NCBI RefSeq assembly: GCF_016908515.1
Contig: NZ_JAFBEA010000004.1
Location: 265,718-329,717, forward strand
Direction of reading: 5' to 3'
From: Virgibacillus halotolerans
GTDB lineage: Bacteria; Bacillota; Bacilli; Bacillales; Amphibacillaceae
Length of the DNA: 64,000 nucleotides
This document shows positions 8,611 to 17,385 of the stretch, piece after piece. A model generated the notes under the pieces. That model was not told the origin of the DNA and ran no database searches. It saw nothing but the letters and a program-made list of their open reading frames with translations. The translations under genes and the position numbers were made by a program. Each line of letters starts with the position of its first letter. The stretch's first letter is position 1.

Positions 8611-10020
8611 ATGGCGAATGGCGAGAAATTAATGAAGGATACCATGTTATATGGTGTAGCGAATTTCGGTTCTAAAATCATCATGTTCCTCATGCTGCCG
8701 CTGTACACCCATTACTTCACACCTGCAGAATACGGCCTATGGGATCTCGTTGTCACAACCGCTACCCTACTAGCGCCGTTTATTACATTCGAGCTGGTCT
8801 CCGCCGTCTACCGGTGGCTGCTCGAGGAGAACGAAACAGAAAATAAAAAAAGCATCATCACAACCGGAGCCGTAACGATCTTTCGAAACTTGATTATCTT
8901 TAATTTGCTCGCGATTGTTGTCTTTCTGATTGTTTCCATCCCATTCGGGTGGCTAGCACTGATCTATATCAATGCAACTGTCTTCAGCAGCTTTATACAA
9001 CAGTGCGCGCGTGGGTTGGGATTTAACAAGCTGTTTGCACTCATTGGCATCATCCAAACCGTCATTATGGTTGCCTTCATTCTGCTGTTTATCTTTGTTT
9101 TCGCCTTCCGAATCGAAGCTTTTTTCTATGCTTCGATCATCGCTGCCATGGCTGTAATTATTTATGCTTGGAAGGCCATGCAATTTAGCCAGTATATCGC
9201 CCTCAGCGCTTATTCGAAAACCAGACTAAAATCCTTCCTTGTTTATTCTATTCCAATCATTCCCGGTGCTGCGAGTTGGTGGGTCATGACGATGTCGGAC
9301 AGATATTTTATTACCATCTATTTAGGTATGGACGCCAATGGTATTTATGCCGTAGCAAATAAAATTCCAGCAATCCTCTTGATGATTAATACTGTATTCC
9401 TGCTTGCATGGAAGGATAGCGCTATTTTAGAATTTGATTCCAAAGATAAAAATGACTATTATTCCAACGTCTTCCGGCATTTTTTCCGATTAATGGCAAC
9501 CACTGTGATTTGTCTGACACTAATAACAAAGCCTGTATTAGCGGTGATGATAGCCGACACCTTTTACAGCGCTTGGAAATATATTGGCATCTTGTTGCTC
9601 GGTACACTGTTTAATGCATGCGCACTATTTTGGGCTGCAGGTTACCATGGAGCAAAAAGAACAAACATTATTTTCATCACGTCAGTCATCGGTGCGCTTG
9701 TAAACGTTTTGTTCAATGTTGTTTTTATCAAAACGATCGGATTGTATGCCGTGGTGATTTCCACGTTCACCGCCTTTCTTGTTACATGGCTCATTCGCGT
9801 GTTTTCCGCCAAGCATTATTTTGTAATAAAGATCCATTACCAAGATATGGTTATATTATCACTTCTGATGATCATCGCCATTATCATCCCATTTATTTTC
9901 AATCAAGTCGGCTTGGCTGTCAGCATTTGCTTGAGTATTTTTCTTTTTATCTGGTATAACTGGAAACTACTCAAATTAATATGGCATCATTTCGCAACGT
10001 ATCGCGTCAAACCGAAATAA
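8611..10020 (+). CDS. Polysaccharide flippase (Wzx-like, MOP superfamily)
   Basis: A 469-residue membrane protein with 12-14 predicted helices. It opens GEKLMKDTMLYGVANFGSKIIMFLMLPLYTHYFTPAEYGLWDLV, the classic start of polysaccharide biosynthesis flippases (PF01943), with the FTPAEYG box. A second-half landmark is WWVMTMSDRYFITIYLGMDANGIY. It would flip lipid-linked repeat units across the membrane for the Wzy-like polymerase encoded at 5096. AAGGGG lies 10 bases before ATG, and a hairpin in the 126-base spacer may set it apart from the upstream genes. Its substrate is unknown. Confidence 0.9.
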   Translation: MANGEKLMKDTMLYGVANFGSKIIMFLMLPLYTHYFTPAEYGLWDLVVTTATLLAPFITFELVSAVYRWLLEENETENKKSIITTGAVTIFRNLIIFNLLAIVVFLIVSIPFGWLALIYINATVFSSFIQQCARGLGFNKLFALIGIIQTVIMVAFILLFIFVFAFRIEAFFYASIIAAMAVIIYAWKAMQFSQYIALSAYSKTRLKSFLVYSIPIIPGAASWWVMTMSDRYFITIYLGMDANGIYAVANKIPAILLMINTVFLLAWKDSAILEFDSKDKNDYYSNVFRHFFRLMATTVICLTLITKPVLAVMIADTFYSAWKYIGILLLGTLFNACALFWAAGYHGAKRTNIIFITSVIGALVNVLFNVVFIKTIGLYAVVISTFTAFLVTWLIRVFSAKHYFVIKIHYQDMVILSLLMIIAIIIPFIFNQVGLAVSICLSIFLFIWYNWKLLKLIWHHFATYRVKPK

Positions 10021-10606
10021 ATATAAAACCGCAATACCATTCCAATAATTTGACTATCAAGCCTTTCATCGGCGCTCGCGGATTGAGATTCAGCGCTTAG
10101 GTCGTATGGTTCAGCGCTCAGCTCGGATCCTTCGGCGATTAGGTGGATAGGTTCAGCGCTCATCCCCGGATCCTTCGGAGATTCAAACGTGGTTTTTGCA
10201 TAAAGCCTTTCAACTAAGAGAAACAACTAGACGCAATCCTTTCAATCTCGTGTTAGTCGTAGTCAACCTGTTAGTTTGCGTATGTACATTCATATGCTTT
10301 TCCAATATCAAGAACATCTATCTAAATTAAAAAGTGAGATAAATGCGCTACCGCAGTCTTTTGAAGAATATGGATTTCCATACCGGGAATCGGCGATAAG
10401 ATTGCGACAGTCTCTTTATACTGCTGTGCAATGCGGTCTTGCAAAAAAATGAAATAACATATTCATTTAAATAGCCGGTTTTCTGAATGTTATTTGGTTA
10501 TTCTTCACATTTACATATCTTAAACCAGGTTTTGTCAGCATCTTCTCTCAAGGGTTATTAATAAAACAAATTTTTATTGATTAGCAAATGAATGAGTAAA
10601 GACTTG
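10021..10606. other. Intergenic region without a supported gene
   Basis: About 590 bases between the flippase and the Ltp-domain gene. The first 180 bases hold a 21-bp repeat array (separate entry). The rest, 10195-10600, has no open frame with a ribosome site. A 79-codon minus-strand frame across the array reads SAEP-type heptads and is a by-product of the repeats. Confidence 0.6.
10066..10192. repeat. 21-bp-period repeat array, TTCAGCG type
   Basis: Units start at 10066, 10087, 10108, 10129, 10150 and 10172, with spacings 21, 21, 21, 21 and 22. The conserved head is NNTTC(A/G)GCG followed by 12 variable bases. The array is GC-rich compared with its flanks and matches the larger array at 62946-63348 in both head and period. 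The variable parts are not conserved between units, so this is neither a CRISPR nor a simple microsatellite. Function unknown. Confidence 0.8.
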
Positions 10607-10637
10607 AAAAGCTCACAAAACAATTGTGAGCTTTTAC
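10607..10637. terminator. Terminator of the Ltp-domain gene
   Basis: AAAAGCTCACAA (10607-10618) pairs with TTGTGAGCTTTT (10624-10635). It lies 22 bases after the minus-strand stop codon and is followed by T-rich sequence on both strands. Confidence 0.8.
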
Positions 10638-10658
10638 TTTGTGCTTGTTCAATATTCT

Positions 10659-11519
10659 TTATAGACCTACTTCATTCGCAGCATAAGTAGCAATCTCATC
10701 ACTGAATCCTTCAAATTTTAATTGTTCTATTAATCCGATTTTTGAAAATGCAGTATAATCTAAATAGTCTTCCGCCATTTTTACTGCTTGTTCTTTCCAA
10801 TCGACATCGATTCTTTCTACTGCATAAGTAGCATACTGATTATCGAAACCTTCGAATTCTAACTGCTCTATTAATCCGCTATTTGAAAATGCAGTATAAT
10901 TTAAGTAATCTTCCGCCATTTTTACTGCTTGTTGCTGTGACTTCGTTTCTGTATCTTCTTTCTCCTTCTTCTCCTCTTCCTGCTTAGCTTTCTCTTCTTC
11001 CGCTTTCTTCTCCTCTTCTTGCTTAGCTTTCTTTTCTTCCGCTTTCTTCTCCTCTTCTTGCTTAGCCTTCTCTTCCTCTGCTTTCTTCTCCTCTTCTTGC
11101 TTAGCCTTCTCTTCCTCTACTTTCTTCTCCTCTTCTTGCTTAGCCTTCTCTTCCTCTGCTTTCTTCTCCTCTTCTCGCTTAGCCTTCTCTTCCTCTGCTT
11201 TCTTCTCCTCTTCTTGCTTAGCCTTCTCTTTCTCTGCTTTCTTCTCCTCTTCTCGCTTAGCCTTCTCTTCTTCTGCTTTCTTCTCCTCTTCTTTCTCTTG
11301 CTCTACTTGATCGTTATTATCAGCACTTTCATTTGTAGGTGGTACAGTTGCTCCAAATAAAATGAAAAATACTACTACAGCAATCCCAAAATACATCGCC
11401 ACAGACTTCCTATTTCTTTTCGCTTTAGGAAGCCAGCTTAAAACAATATTAGGTTTAATTAAACCTATCAGTAATGCCAAAAAAGATATTAAAAATAATA
11501 TTAAAAATAAATTCTCCAT
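10659..11519 (-). CDS. Membrane protein with Lys/Glu repeat stalk and two Ltp (host-surface lipoprotein type) domains
   Basis: A 286-residue protein. Two N-terminal transmembrane helices lie at about residues 4-22 and 42-61. A highly charged coiled-coil-like stalk follows (about 70-190) made of eight 13-residue units of the form AKQEEEKKAEEEK. The C terminus holds two near-identical copies of a roughly 45-residue motif, AVKMAEDYLxYTAFSxxGLIEQLxFEGF, the Ltp-family domain (PF07553). In phage TP-J34 the lipoprotein Ltp with such domains blocks superinfecting phage DNA injection; whether this membrane-anchored version does so is unproven. GAGGGGGATAAGGG precedes the ATG. It is a stand-alone gene with its own terminator. 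Confidence 0.8.
   Translation of the reverse strand: MENLFLILFLISFLALLIGLIKPNIVLSWLPKAKRNRKSVAMYFGIAVVVFFILFGATVPPTNESADNNDQVEQEKEEEKKAEEEKAKREEEKKAEKEKAKQEEEKKAEEEKAKREEEKKAEEEKAKQEEEKKVEEEKAKQEEEKKAEEEKAKQEEEKKAEEKKAKQEEEKKAEEEKAKQEEEKKEKEDTETKSQQQAVKMAEDYLNYTAFSNSGLIEQLEFEGFDNQYATYAVERIDVDWKEQAVKMAEDYLDYTAFSKIGLIEQLKFEGFSDEIATYAANEVGL
10962..11300 (-). repeat. 39-bp tandem repeat encoding a Lys/Glu stalk
   Basis: About eight copies of a 39-bp unit encode AK(Q/R)EEEKKAEEEK in frame. Units differ at few positions (for example V for A, K for E), so copy number probably changes by slippage or recombination. On the plus strand the array is pure C/T-rich. Confidence 0.85.
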
Positions 11520-11776
11520 CCCTTATCCCCCTCATAATATAATTATACAGTGCTCATTAGTAAAACAATTATATCATTTGTAATTCAAAATACCTATGAC
11601 TTTTTAACCTTAATCATTAGAAAGATATGGGTGGTAACCACTTGTCATTCAGTGTTAAAGAGTATGTCAACATTGGTGCATTCTTATGACTGTAATCAAT
11701 TTGCTTTCATCTTCATAACCCGAAGTATAAATAATTATGTTATCATTTACCTATTCATGGATTGGAGTGAGTTCAT

Positions 11777-12496
11777 TTGACAATCAATTTCGCCCATCGT
11801 GGCTCATTAACAGAAGCACCAGAGAATACGATCCCGGCATTCCAAAAGGCCATTGACCATGGCGCAAAGGCAATTGAATTAGATGTACAATTAACTAAAG
11901 ATAACAAATTGATCATTTGTCACGACCATAAAATATCGCGCTTTAACAAAGATGTTTCTGGCCTAATCAAAGATTTTACATTAGAAGAAATTAAACAAAT
12001 CGATGTTGGAAGCTCTTTTAGTGATGCATTTACAGGTACCACCCTAGCAACGCTTGATGAAGTATTGGAACTTTGTCCAAAGGATCTGTTATTAAATATC
12101 GAAATTAAAAATATTCCCGTGATTTATGACGACATTGAATACCTATTACTCCAATGTCTATCAGACCATCAACGCATGGAGCACGTCATCATTTCTTCAT
12201 TTGACCATGTCGCACTACAAAAGGTACAGGAAATCACCCCCAGCATGCCACTGGGAATGTTATTTTACTATCGCATTTTAAACGCATGGGATTACGCGAA
12301 AAACAGTGGGTTAAACATTACGAGCATACACCCTAACAATGTGTATACCAATCGAGACTTTGTAAAGAATTGTAAGGCTTCAGGGTATCAGGTTTATCCG
12401 TATACGGTGAACACGTTGGAGCGGTATGAGGAATTAGTGGATTATGGTGTAGATGGTGTGTTTTCAAATGTGCCGGAGATATTTACGAGCGTTTAA
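11777..12496 (+). CDS. Glycerophosphodiester phosphodiesterase (cytosolic)
   Basis: A 239-residue GDPD-family TIM barrel that cleaves glycerophosphodiesters to sn-glycerol-3-phosphate and an alcohol. Visible catalytic segments are FAHRGSLTEAPENTIPAF (His and Arg), ELDVQLTKDNKLIICHD (metal-binding Glu-x-Asp and general-acid His) and NIEIKN. There is no signal peptide, so it acts in the cytoplasm. The start is TTG at 11777, with GGAG 8 bases upstream; no in-frame ATG fits. A clean terminator follows. It may work with the ugp-like importer 1.8 kb downstream; the secreted paralogue is at 17386. Confidence 0.92.
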   Translation: MTINFAHRGSLTEAPENTIPAFQKAIDHGAKAIELDVQLTKDNKLIICHDHKISRFNKDVSGLIKDFTLEEIKQIDVGSSFSDAFTGTTLATLDEVLELCPKDLLLNIEIKNIPVIYDDIEYLLLQCLSDHQRMEHVIISSFDHVALQKVQEITPSMPLGMLFYYRILNAWDYAKNSGLNITSIHPNNVYTNRDFVKNCKASGYQVYPYTVNTLERYEELVDYGVDGVFSNVPEIFTSV

Positions 12497-12528
12497 GAAG
12501 CCTTGCGGGCGCAAGGCTTCCTTCTTCT
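12497..12528 (+). terminator. Terminator after glycerophosphodiesterase
   Basis: A perfect 10-bp stem GAAGCCTTGC/GCAAGGCTTC (12497-12506, 12511-12520) with a GGGC loop starts directly after the TAA stop and is followed by CTTCTTCTT. Confidence 0.85.
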
Positions 12529-12576
12529 TAACTTCATAAATATAAGTTAAATTGCGATCTATTTACCTAACAACCT

Positions 12577-13962
12577 CTATCTTCTTCGTTTTCGCATCAT
12601 CATATAAATAACAATAGCTAATAAAAATACAAGTACACCCAAAACCATATATTGAACTAGATTACTATCTTTTTCAGTTCCCTCACTATGTCTCTCATCC
12701 GCATAAACGTCGGATTCATCACCCTGTTCCTGCTCGAAATCTGTTAAAGGAACTGCATAGACATTAGAATCCTGACTGCCTACAAATAACGTGTCATTCA
12801 CAATGATAGGTCCGGCTGGGGCCAGTACACCATTTAATTTCTTTTCACCAAGCTGTTCACCTGTTTCAGCATCCAATGCATAAACAAACCCTTTTGTATT
12901 AGAAAAATAAACAATACCGTCTTGGGCAACTGGAGGAGCCTTCATCACCTCATCTTCAAATTCCCACAGCTTCTCGCCAGTTTTCAAATCATATGCATAG
13001 AATGCTTTCGTAATCGGACTACCCACATAAATATTTCCTTCATAAATCATAGGTGCACCTGATCTATTATTGGAAACATCTTCCCCTACGCCAAGACTTT
13101 CTTTCCAAACGATTTCACCAGATGCTGTATCCATTGCATACATGAAATGTTCGGCGTTTTCACCATCCCCTGCCTTTTCCAGTGCTGTTGTAACGACAAG
13201 ATTATCACTCGTTGCTGGTGGAACATCATCAAGCCCTGCATAGGCTTCCGGTATTTCTGTCTGCCATTTAAAATCATCATTTTCCAAATCATAGGCGGAA
13301 AAAGTATATGGTTCTGGTGCCCCTCCTCCAACATAAAGTGTATCTTCCGTGATATTCGGTGCAGACATACTTATCGTTGAACCAATATATGCTTGATGCA
13401 GTACTTCACCTGTGTCGGGATCTAATTTGAATAGGTTTCTGTCGCCTGTTGCAATATATACTGCCCCATCATGATAGGCTGGCGTAGGCATCACTTCACC
13501 ATCCGTATTATATTTCCATAAGATATCACCGGAATCTGCATCTAATGCCATAACGCCATTTTCACCTGTACCACGTATGCCGTCTTCGCGAAAGAAGCGA
13601 TTCCCAAACCCAACATATACTTTTCCATTGTGGTAAATCATTTCTGAATGAATCCAGTTTGGTGCCTGATTTTCCCATAACTGTTCACCACTATGTACAT
13701 CAAACGCATGTAAATCGCCCGATTCATGGTTTCCAATAAAGAGTTTATTACCAACAATTACTGGAGTCGCTCTTACTTCGTCTGTAGTCTCATAAGTTTG
13801 ATATGTTAACGGCTCAGAACCGTTATCAAATACAGCATTTTTATCACTTTGCATTCGATATTGGTGCCATTCTTCAGGACCAAAGCTGTCCGCAGACACA
13901 ATGTAAGGAGACATAGATAATATAAAAACAGCAATAAAAAGTACATTATTTCTTTTGAACAA
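12577..13962 (-). CDS. Secreted, membrane-anchored PQQ-like beta-propeller protein
   Basis: A 461-residue protein. It has a signal peptide (residues 1-24, ending IVSA-DSF), then repeated blades of about 40 residues with the PQQ/BamB-like signature (HAFDVHSGEQLWE, MALDADSGDILWKYN, FKLDPDTGEVLH, MYAMDTASGEIVWKE, YAYDLKTGEKLWEF, YALDAETGEQLGE). An acidic linker is followed by one C-terminal helix (about 436-456) and an RKRRR stop-transfer tail. The blades lack an obvious dehydrogenase active site, so it is likely a binding or scaffolding protein on the outer face rather than a quinoprotein enzyme. The TTG start has AGAGGTGAGG just upstream. Function unknown; it diverges from the ugp operon. Confidence 0.82.
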   Translation of the reverse strand: MFKRNNVLFIAVFILSMSPYIVSADSFGPEEWHQYRMQSDKNAVFDNGSEPLTYQTYETTDEVRATPVIVGNKLFIGNHESGDLHAFDVHSGEQLWENQAPNWIHSEMIYHNGKVYVGFGNRFFREDGIRGTGENGVMALDADSGDILWKYNTDGEVMPTPAYHDGAVYIATGDRNLFKLDPDTGEVLHQAYIGSTISMSAPNITEDTLYVGGGAPEPYTFSAYDLENDDFKWQTEIPEAYAGLDDVPPATSDNLVVTTALEKAGDGENAEHFMYAMDTASGEIVWKESLGVGEDVSNNRSGAPMIYEGNIYVGSPITKAFYAYDLKTGEKLWEFEDEVMKAPPVAQDGIVYFSNTKGFVYALDAETGEQLGEKKLNGVLAPAGPIIVNDTLFVGSQDSNVYAVPLTDFEQEQGDESDVYADERHSEGTEKDSNLVQYMVLGVLVFLLAIVIYMMMRKRRR

Positions 13963-14311
13963 TACCTCACCTCTATGTAATACGCATATTTAGTAACCTT
14001 ACTCTATCAAATTTTTCAATTATTTTAAAGTAACGTCATTTGAGTGCAATAGGTAGAACTTAGGTTTCTATTCAAATTGCTTTGTGACTTTTTAGCGTTT
14101 CTCATCTTCTAAAGGTTAATATCCATCCACATTTATGAAAACTTTCATATTTGGTTCATATTTTGCGTAAGTTAATGTATCTATTGATTAGTTGACATGC
14201 GCATTTAAAACACAATAAATAGGCATACCAGTTGAAAATTTAATTTCATTTAAGGGGATGATCTAATTACGGCTGCCTTAGAATACAATTTAAAAGAGGT
14301 GTAATTACAGT
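13963..14311. other. Divergent control region between the propeller gene and the ugp operon
   Basis: A 349-base spacer with no gene. It contains a candidate Pho box and a sigma-A-like promoter reading toward the ugp operon (separate entry). Nothing else is recognisable. Confidence 0.6.
14133..14220 (+). promoter_or_regulatory. Pho-box-like direct repeats and sigma-A promoter of the ugp operon
   Basis: TTCATA occurs at 14144 and 14155, exactly 11 bp apart. Both match the PhoP half-site TTHAYA; a weaker TTATGA lies 11 bp further upstream at 14133. Downstream is TTGACA (14192-14197), 17 bases, ATAAAT (14215-14220). The 11-bp phasing is that of PhoP binding sites in Bacillus. PhoP control would suit a glycerophosphodiester uptake operon, but it is inferred from only two or three half-sites. 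Confidence 0.5.
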
Positions 14312-15226
14312 TTGGTTAAAAAATATGTAAAAAGCAAAAAGCTTGGTATTCATAATGAAAAAAAGCTATTTGGCATTGGCATTTTATATCTTTTACCAGC
14401 ACTCATTCTTTTAGGTGTCTTTCTCTTTTATCCAATGATTAAAACATTTTATTTTAGTTTCAATGAGGTTACAGGTGGCGGTTTGGTCAAAGATTTTGTT
14501 GGATGGGATCACTATATGAAACTATTGCATTCAGCAGAATTCAGAAAAAGCATGATTGGTACCTTTTTATTTGTGCTTTATACTGTACCCGCGGAAATCA
14601 TTATTGCATTATTTTTTGCCGTGATTGCAAGTGAAAAGCTAAAAGGAATCGGTATTTTCAGAACCATCTTCTCATCCACTTTAGGTGTATCTGTTGCGGC
14701 AGGTGCTACTATATTCTTATTTTTATTCCATCCATCACTTGGTGTATTGAATAACATTCTAGGATTTGTTGGCATCGACGGTGTGGAATGGTTAACAAGC
14801 TCCAAATGGGCGTTATTCGCCGTTGCCATCACAACCATCTGGATGCACATTGGAATAAACTTCATTATTTTATTAGGCGGTATTCAAAATGTCTCCGCTG
14901 AATTATACGAAAGCGCCAAAATAGATGGTGCAGGCTACTGGGCTAGATTAGTTAAGATTACCATACCGATGCTGTCACCCGTATTATTTTTTGTAACGAT
15001 TATTGCAGTGATAGGGTCTTTCCAGACATTTGGACAAATTGATATTCTAACTGGCGGTGGACCTGCTGGCTCAACGAATATTATTGTTTATTCTATTTAT
15101 CAAGAGGCCTTCTCCTATGGTAATTTTGGTTTTGCTAGCGCACAAGCAATCATCTTATTTCTAGTCATATTAATCGTAACCTTCATACAGTTTAGGGTTG
15201 GAGAAAAGAAGGTGCATTATCAATGA
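14312..15226 (+). CDS. ABC transporter permease, glycerol-3-phosphate/sugar type (UgpA-like)
   Basis: A 304-residue inner-membrane permease with six helices (MalF/UgpA group). The EAA loop that docks the ATPase reads ESAKIDGAGYWARLVKITIPMLSP. It starts at TTG 14312 with AGAGGTG 10 bases upstream. It overlaps ugpE by 4 bases (ATGA). The operon carries permeases, binding protein and a phosphodiesterase but no ATPase, so it probably borrows a shared MsmX/UgpC-type ATPase from elsewhere. A glycerol-3-phosphate or glycerophosphodiester substrate is inferred from the attached glpQ-like gene; other oligosaccharides are possible. Confidence 0.87.
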   Translation: MVKKYVKSKKLGIHNEKKLFGIGILYLLPALILLGVFLFYPMIKTFYFSFNEVTGGGLVKDFVGWDHYMKLLHSAEFRKSMIGTFLFVLYTVPAEIIIALFFAVIASEKLKGIGIFRTIFSSTLGVSVAAGATIFLFLFHPSLGVLNNILGFVGIDGVEWLTSSKWALFAVAITTIWMHIGINFIILLGGIQNVSAELYESAKIDGAGYWARLVKITIPMLSPVLFFVTIIAVIGSFQTFGQIDILTGGGPAGSTNIIVYSIYQEAFSYGNFGFASAQAIILFLVILIVTFIQFRVGEKKVHYQ

Positions 15227-16032
15227 TGAAGAAACTTTTATTATACACACTTTTAATCATCTCAAGCCTGATACTTTTCTTTCCACTTTTGTATGCAGTA
15301 TCCGCTAGTTTTATGGAACCACAGGAAATCTATGCAGGAAAGTTGTTCCCATCAGCGATAAACTTCGATGCTTATAAAGAAGTATTTGAAAACATCCCCT
15401 TACTGCACTTTTTAACCGTAAGTTTTTGGATGTCTTTCATCGTCATGATTGGTCAACTCATTGTATGCAGTCTATCTGCTTATGCTTTTGTCTTCATTCC
15501 TTTTAAAGGTAGAAATCTGATTTTCTTTATATTCCTATCTACGATGCTGATACCTTGGGAAGCTACGATTATCCCAAACTTTCTAACTATCTTACATCTT
15601 GGGTGGCTCAACACCTATCCTGCTTTAACATTTCCATTCTTCGCCTTACCATTTGGCATCTTTTTATTAAGACAGCACTTTTTAACGATACCAAAAGAAT
15701 TATGGGAATCTGCACAAATGGATGGTTGTACAAGGTTCCGTTTTTACTTGAAATTCGCCTTACCATTATCAAAGTCATCACTAAGTGCTTTGGGAATATA
15801 TGGATTCCTAACTACCTGGAATCAGTACCTATGGCCATTACTGGTAACAAACGATGATACGGTTCGCCCTGTGCAAATCGGGTTAAAAATGCTCATCGCA
15901 AATGAAAGTTCCTCTCAATGGAACATGGTAATGGCTGCCGTTGTAACGATTCTTTTACCGACCATCCTACTACTATTCATTGGGCTGAAATATATTAGAG
16001 AAGGATTAACCGCAGGGGCGCTAAAGGGATAA
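15223..16032 (+). CDS. ABC transporter permease, glycerol-3-phosphate/sugar type (UgpE-like)
   Basis: The second permease subunit, 269 residues and six helices, of the MalG/UgpE group. The EAA loop is WESAQMDGCTRFRFYLKFALPLSKS and the C terminus ends YIREGLTAGALKG, typical of this family. It overlaps the upstream permease gene at ATGA, so translation is coupled, and a 24-base gap leads to the binding-protein gene. It forms a heterodimeric channel with the product of 14312-15226. Confidence 0.9.
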   Translation: MMKKLLLYTLLIISSLILFFPLLYAVSASFMEPQEIYAGKLFPSAINFDAYKEVFENIPLLHFLTVSFWMSFIVMIGQLIVCSLSAYAFVFIPFKGRNLIFFIFLSTMLIPWEATIIPNFLTILHLGWLNTYPALTFPFFALPFGIFLLRQHFLTIPKELWESAQMDGCTRFRFYLKFALPLSKSSLSALGIYGFLTTWNQYLWPLLVTNDDTVRPVQIGLKMLIANESSSQWNMVMAAVVTILLPTILLLFIGLKYIREGLTAGALKG

Positions 16033-16056
16033 AAATATGAAGGGGGAAAATGTATT

Positions 16057-17367
16057 ATGAGAAAGTTATTAGTCACTTTATCATTGATGTTGGTCTTGGT
16101 TTTCACTTTATCAGCATGTAGCAGTGACAAAGATGACGCCTCATCCAAGGGTGACACGGAAGGAAAAACAAACATTACATTTTGGCATGCAATGAGTGGC
16201 AGTAATGGAGATGCATTACAAGAAATTGTAGACAAATTTAATGAACAGTCAGATTCCGTTTCCGTTGAAGCGATATTTCAAGGCAGCTATGATGAATCAT
16301 TAAATAAACTACGTGCTGTTGGCGGCTCAGAGGAAGCACCAGCTATTGTCCAGGTTTTTGAGATTGGAACCAAATATATGAGTGAAAGTGACTTCATCAC
16401 GCCAATGCAAGAATTTGTTGATAAGGATGACTTTGACACTTCTATTTTAGAGCCAAATATTGCTTCCTATTATGAAATTGATGGAAAACTAAATTCGATG
16501 CCATTTAATACGTCGAATGCAGTCATGTTTTATAACAAAGACATGTTCAAAGAAGCCGGCATGGATCCGGAAAATCCGCCAAATTCATTTAGTGAAATGA
16601 AAGATGCTGCAGAGAAGCTCTCCGATGGAAAGGACACCTATGGCTTCACTATGGCAACCATCGGCTGGTTTTTCGAACAGCTAATGGCTAACCAGGGTGC
16701 ACTTTACCTGGATAACGATAACGGCAGGGATGGAGACGCCACAGCATCACTCGTTAACTCGGAAGAAGGGTTGAATGTCTTTAACTGGCTGAACGATATG
16801 AACAAGGCGAAGACATTCAGGAATTATGGCAGTGATTGGGAAGATCCTCGAGGTCCATTTTTCGCAAGTCAAGTAGGGATGTATCTTGATTCAACGGCTA
16901 ATACAGCAGAGGTCATTGATAATGCGCCATTCGAAGTCGGAACAGCCTACCTGCCTGTAGCAGACGGCATGGATCCACAGGGGCTTATTGTTGGTGGTGC
17001 GTCATTATGGATTACGAACCAAGTATCTGAAGCAGATCAAGACGCGGCATGGGAATTTGTTAAATTCATGACAAACCCTGATGTGCAAGCGGAATGGGCT
17101 GCGGCCACGGGATATTTCCCGATTACACCCGCTGCATATGACGAAGACGTTTTAAAAGACGTTTATGATGAATTTCCGCAATATACGGTTGCTGTTGATC
17201 AATTAGAAAACACAACTTCAAGCCCTGCTACAAATGGTCCATTAACGACCATTATGCCTGAAGCGCGAAAGATCATTGAAACTGCTTTAGGTGAAATGTA
17301 TGAAGGTAAAGATCCACAAGCGGCACTTGATGATGCAGCTGCAAAGATTCAAGACGCACTTGATTAG
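16057..17367 (+). CDS. Extracellular solute-binding lipoprotein (UgpB-like)
   Basis: A 436-residue family 1 solute-binding protein. A lipobox ends in LSACSS (Cys about 21), and an acidic linker precedes the mature part. The start of the mature domain, ITFWHAMSGSNGDALQEIVDKFN, and the later GGASLWITNQ and FVKFMTNPDVQAEWAAATGYFPI are characteristic of UgpB-like glycerol-3-phosphate binding proteins. GAAGGGGG lies 8-9 bases upstream. It would present substrate to the two permeases in front of it in the operon. The precise ligand is not provable from sequence. Confidence 0.88.
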   Translation: MRKLLVTLSLMLVLVFTLSACSSDKDDASSKGDTEGKTNITFWHAMSGSNGDALQEIVDKFNEQSDSVSVEAIFQGSYDESLNKLRAVGGSEEAPAIVQVFEIGTKYMSESDFITPMQEFVDKDDFDTSILEPNIASYYEIDGKLNSMPFNTSNAVMFYNKDMFKEAGMDPENPPNSFSEMKDAAEKLSDGKDTYGFTMATIGWFFEQLMANQGALYLDNDNGRDGDATASLVNSEEGLNVFNWLNDMNKAKTFRNYGSDWEDPRGPFFASQVGMYLDSTANTAEVIDNAPFEVGTAYLPVADGMDPQGLIVGGASLWITNQVSEADQDAAWEFVKFMTNPDVQAEWAAATGYFPITPAAYDEDVLKDVYDEFPQYTVAVDQLENTTSSPATNGPLTTIMPEARKIIETALGEMYEGKDPQAALDDAAAKIQDALD

Positions 17368-17385
17368 CCTTAGGATAAAGCGAGA

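Noticed and set aside
9987..10226. 79-codon minus-strand frame with SAEP repeats
   Set aside because: It is a translation of the 21-bp array running into the antisense of the flippase end; no ribosome site.
11019..11360. 113-codon Leu/Phe-rich plus-strand frame that looks like a membrane protein
   Set aside because: It is the complement of the Lys/Glu repeat region of the Ltp-domain gene.
12577..13962. Quinoprotein (PQQ) dehydrogenase
   Set aside because: Blades match the BamB-like repeat only; catalytic Asp and the Cys pair of dehydrogenases are not seen, and the protein is too short.
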